A DNA stretch of 14,297 nucleotides from Sulfurovum sp. (lineage in GTDB: Bacteria; Campylobacterota; Campylobacteria; Campylobacterales; Sulfurovaceae): NCBI GenBank assembly GCA_015663065.1, contig DQSX01000243.1, positions 1-14,297 on the forward strand. The letters run 5' to 3'. Every line of letters begins with the position of its first letter. Positions within the stretch are counted from its first letter, which is position 1. The position numbers and the translations under genes were made by a program. This document shows, in pieces, positions 12,720 through 14,297 of the stretch. The notes beneath the pieces are model-generated. The model was not told the DNA's origin, did not search any database, and saw only the letters and a program-made list of their open reading frames with translations.

Positions 12720-13973
12720 ATGAAAAAAGATTTCAATTATTACAATACACTGCTGGTGCAAAGCGTAGGTTCCAAAGTAGGTCCTATTGCACCTACCATT
12801 ACGACATCTGCAGCCTTCGGCTATGAAGATGCACAGACGGCAGAAGGTATATTTTCCGGAGAAGTGAACGCGCCTCTTTATGCTAGAGTAGGGAACCCTA
12901 CCAATGCCAAACTTGAAGCAGTGGTTGCCAAAATGGAAGGTGGTTTCGCTGCCATCGCAACCTCTTCAGGTATGGGAGCGCTCTCCATGGTCACAACAGC
13001 ATTTTTGAAGTCGGGGGATGAAGTGTTGTGTATAGGTGGCTTTTTTGGCGGAACCTATACGCTGATCACCGAGACCATGAAACGTTTTGCTGTGACAAAC
13101 AGTTTTTGTGAAGTAGATGACATGCAGCACATAGAGAAAAAACTGAAAACCGGTGTAAAAATGGTACTGATGGAATCAGTGGGTAACCCCAGTCTTAGAC
13201 TGCCTGACATCAAAATGATCGCAGATATGTGTAAGGTCTATGAGACACTTTTGCTGGTGGATAATACTGCCACACCGCTTCTTGTAAGACCGTTGGAACT
13301 GGGTGCAGATATTGTGGTGCACTCCTCTACGAAAAATATCTCCGGACATTCTGCCGCACTTGGTGGTGTAGCGGTATTTAGAGCGGTCAAAGAAAAAGAG
13401 GAAAAACTTTTAAACGAAAAATATGCAGATATACATAAGATCGTGAAAAAGATAGGTCAAAAAGCGTTTATCCCTATTTGTAAAAAGCGTGCCATCAGAG
13501 ATATGGGTATGACAGCCAATGCCTTTGGCTCTTTCCTGACACTGCTTGGACTGGAAACCCTCGCTTTACGTGTAGAACGTATCAATCATTCTGTGGTAGA
13601 AGTAGCAAAGATACTACACAAAGCGTTACCTGAAGGTGTAGATGTCAACCACCCCTCTTTGCCTTCCAGTAGGGATCATAAAATGTACAGACGTGACTTC
13701 ATCAATGGCTGTGGACCTTTATTGACTATGGATTGTGGTACAAAAGCACGTGCATTTACACTTTTAAATAAGCTAAAACTGGTCACACAAACAGCAAATA
13801 TCGGTGACAACAGAACGCTGGCACTACATATGACCTCTACGATATACAGTGATTTTGATGAAGCCACACGAACGTTTCTTGGCGTTACAGAAGGGATGAT
13901 AAGGGTTTCCATTGGTCTGGAAGACCCGACTATGATCACAGAAGATTTTCTACAGGCAGCAGCTGCACTGTAG
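12720..13973 (+). CDS. PLP-dependent Cys/Met-metabolism enzyme (O-acetylhomoserine sulfhydrylase/Met gamma-lyase type)
   Basis: Pyridoxal-phosphate enzyme of the trans-sulfuration superfamily, 417 residues, cytoplasmic. Family marks are YARVGNPT (54-61, phosphate contacts from the partner subunit), SSGMGA (82-87), Asp181 in LLLVDNTAT (pairs with the pyridine nitrogen) and the Schiff-base Lys205 in HSSTKNISGH. The length fits O-acetylhomoserine sulfhydrylase better than methionine gamma-lyase (about 398), but the exact reaction cannot be fixed from sequence. At the YGGT motif, whose Tyr stacks on PLP and acts as a general acid, this protein reads FFGGTY, so Phe109 probably takes that place. 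AGGAAAG overlaps the stop of the Rrf2 gene, and the ATG follows 5 bases later, so both form an operon. Confidence 0.88.
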   Translation: MKKDFNYYNTLLVQSVGSKVGPIAPTITTSAAFGYEDAQTAEGIFSGEVNAPLYARVGNPTNAKLEAVVAKMEGGFAAIATSSGMGALSMVTTAFLKSGDEVLCIGGFFGGTYTLITETMKRFAVTNSFCEVDDMQHIEKKLKTGVKMVLMESVGNPSLRLPDIKMIADMCKVYETLLLVDNTATPLLVRPLELGADIVVHSSTKNISGHSAALGGVAVFRAVKEKEEKLLNEKYADIHKIVKKIGQKAFIPICKKRAIRDMGMTANAFGSFLTLLGLETLALRVERINHSVVEVAKILHKALPEGVDVNHPSLPSSRDHKMYRRDFINGCGPLLTMDCGTKARAFTLLNKLKLVTQTANIGDNRTLALHMTSTIYSDFDEATRTFLGVTEGMIRVSIGLEDPTMITEDFLQAAAAL

Positions 13974-13980
13974 ATAAATA

Positions 13981-14297
13981 TTATTTCAGGTCGGTCAATA
14001 CGGTATTGATCCGGTCAATGACCTGCTTGATCGCTTCTGGAAACCTTGCAATTTTTTCTTCGGCATCATGCACCGTTCTTCCCAGTTCAATATCATCAAA
14101 GAGGTGAAGATATTCATTTAAAAGATCTCTTTTGCTTGCGCACTCCTGGCACATGACCAGATCGGCACAGATGGTATCATTTAAGTGTACATAGGTACTT
14201 TCTGTTGCATCTATCAGTGCTCTGAGGTATTGCGGACTTGAAAGATCTTCACGTGTCAATGCTTCCCCGGCAATGATCTTGATCGTTTCAAACTTTG
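13981..14297 (-). CDS. protein of unknown function, 5' end beyond the window
   Basis: The reading frame stays open to the right edge, so at least 105 residues of the C-terminal part are visible and the true start is probably outside. A TTG at 14259 could act as a start, but no ribosome site stands before it and the frame continues with KFETIKIIAGEA, which reads like normal protein. The visible part is helical and acidic, with two close cysteines in MCQECASK and no signal peptide or membrane segment. I do not recognise the family. It converges on the PLP-enzyme gene with a 7-bp gap and no visible terminator. Confidence 0.7.
   Translation of the reverse strand, partial: KFETIKIIAGEALTREDLSSPQYLRALIDATESTYVHLNDTICADLVMCQECASKRDLLNEYLHLFDDIELGRTVHDAEEKIARFPEAIKQVIDRINTVLTDLK

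Noticed and set aside
14257..14259. TTG as the true start of the last minus-strand gene
   Set aside because: The frame stays open to the window edge and no ribosome site precedes the TTG, so the gene is treated as cut by the window.

Overview
The window looks like chromosome from a Campylobacterota bacterium of the Sulfurovum/Sulfurimonas kind. This is inferred from the AT-rich base composition, T-rich promoters with extended -10 elements, small periplasmic c-type cytochromes, and the protein sequences as I remember that group. No rRNA, tRNA, CRISPR array, transposase or phage gene was seen. There are 18 supported coding regions; the last runs off the right edge.

Left part (1-4444). msrA (methionine sulfoxide reductase) is on the minus strand and diverges from a plus-strand run: a zinc-ribbon thioredoxin (trxC type), an OmpR-family response regulator, a membrane histidine kinase and a small mono-heme cytochrome c. 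The first three overlap one another, the second and third by way of TTG starts, and the fourth follows 13 bp later, so they look like one operon. Then come two related periplasmic proteins that resemble class I cytochromes c but have no CXXCH, and a normal cytochrome c553. A tandem 11-bp repeat sits at the -35 position of the second heme-less gene. That is the layout expected of an OmpR/PhoB-type operator, so the response regulator just upstream may control it.

Middle part (4576-10580, minus strand). This is a complete CusCBA-type copper(I)/silver(I) efflux operon in the order outer-membrane channel, adaptor, RND pump, followed by a small Cys-rich lipoprotein. The pump keeps the three-methionine metal site of E. 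coli CusA. The lipoprotein carries an MKCxAGKC motif at both ends, and the adaptor carries the same motif just after its signal peptide. This suggests a metal-handling module shared across the operon. A 65-bp palindromic, REP-like element lies between the pump and the lipoprotein and supplies the pump's stop codon.

Right part (10755-14297). Two tandem exported DUF1566-type proteins (minus) diverge from a DUF4395 membrane protein (plus). This is followed by an Rrf2-family regulator without the Fe-S cysteine triad and, 10 bp later, a PLP-dependent Cys/Met-metabolism enzyme of the O-acetylhomoserine sulfhydrylase/methionine gamma-lyase superfamily, resembling a local sulfur-amino-acid regulon. 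A perfect TGTGA-N6-TCACA palindrome lies just upstream of the regulator, inside the DUF4395 gene. A convergent gene of unknown function closes the window.

Common theme: thiol and methionine redox (MsrA, Trx), cytochromes, copper export and sulfur amino acids. That theme is inference from content; the genes fall into at least four separate transcription units.
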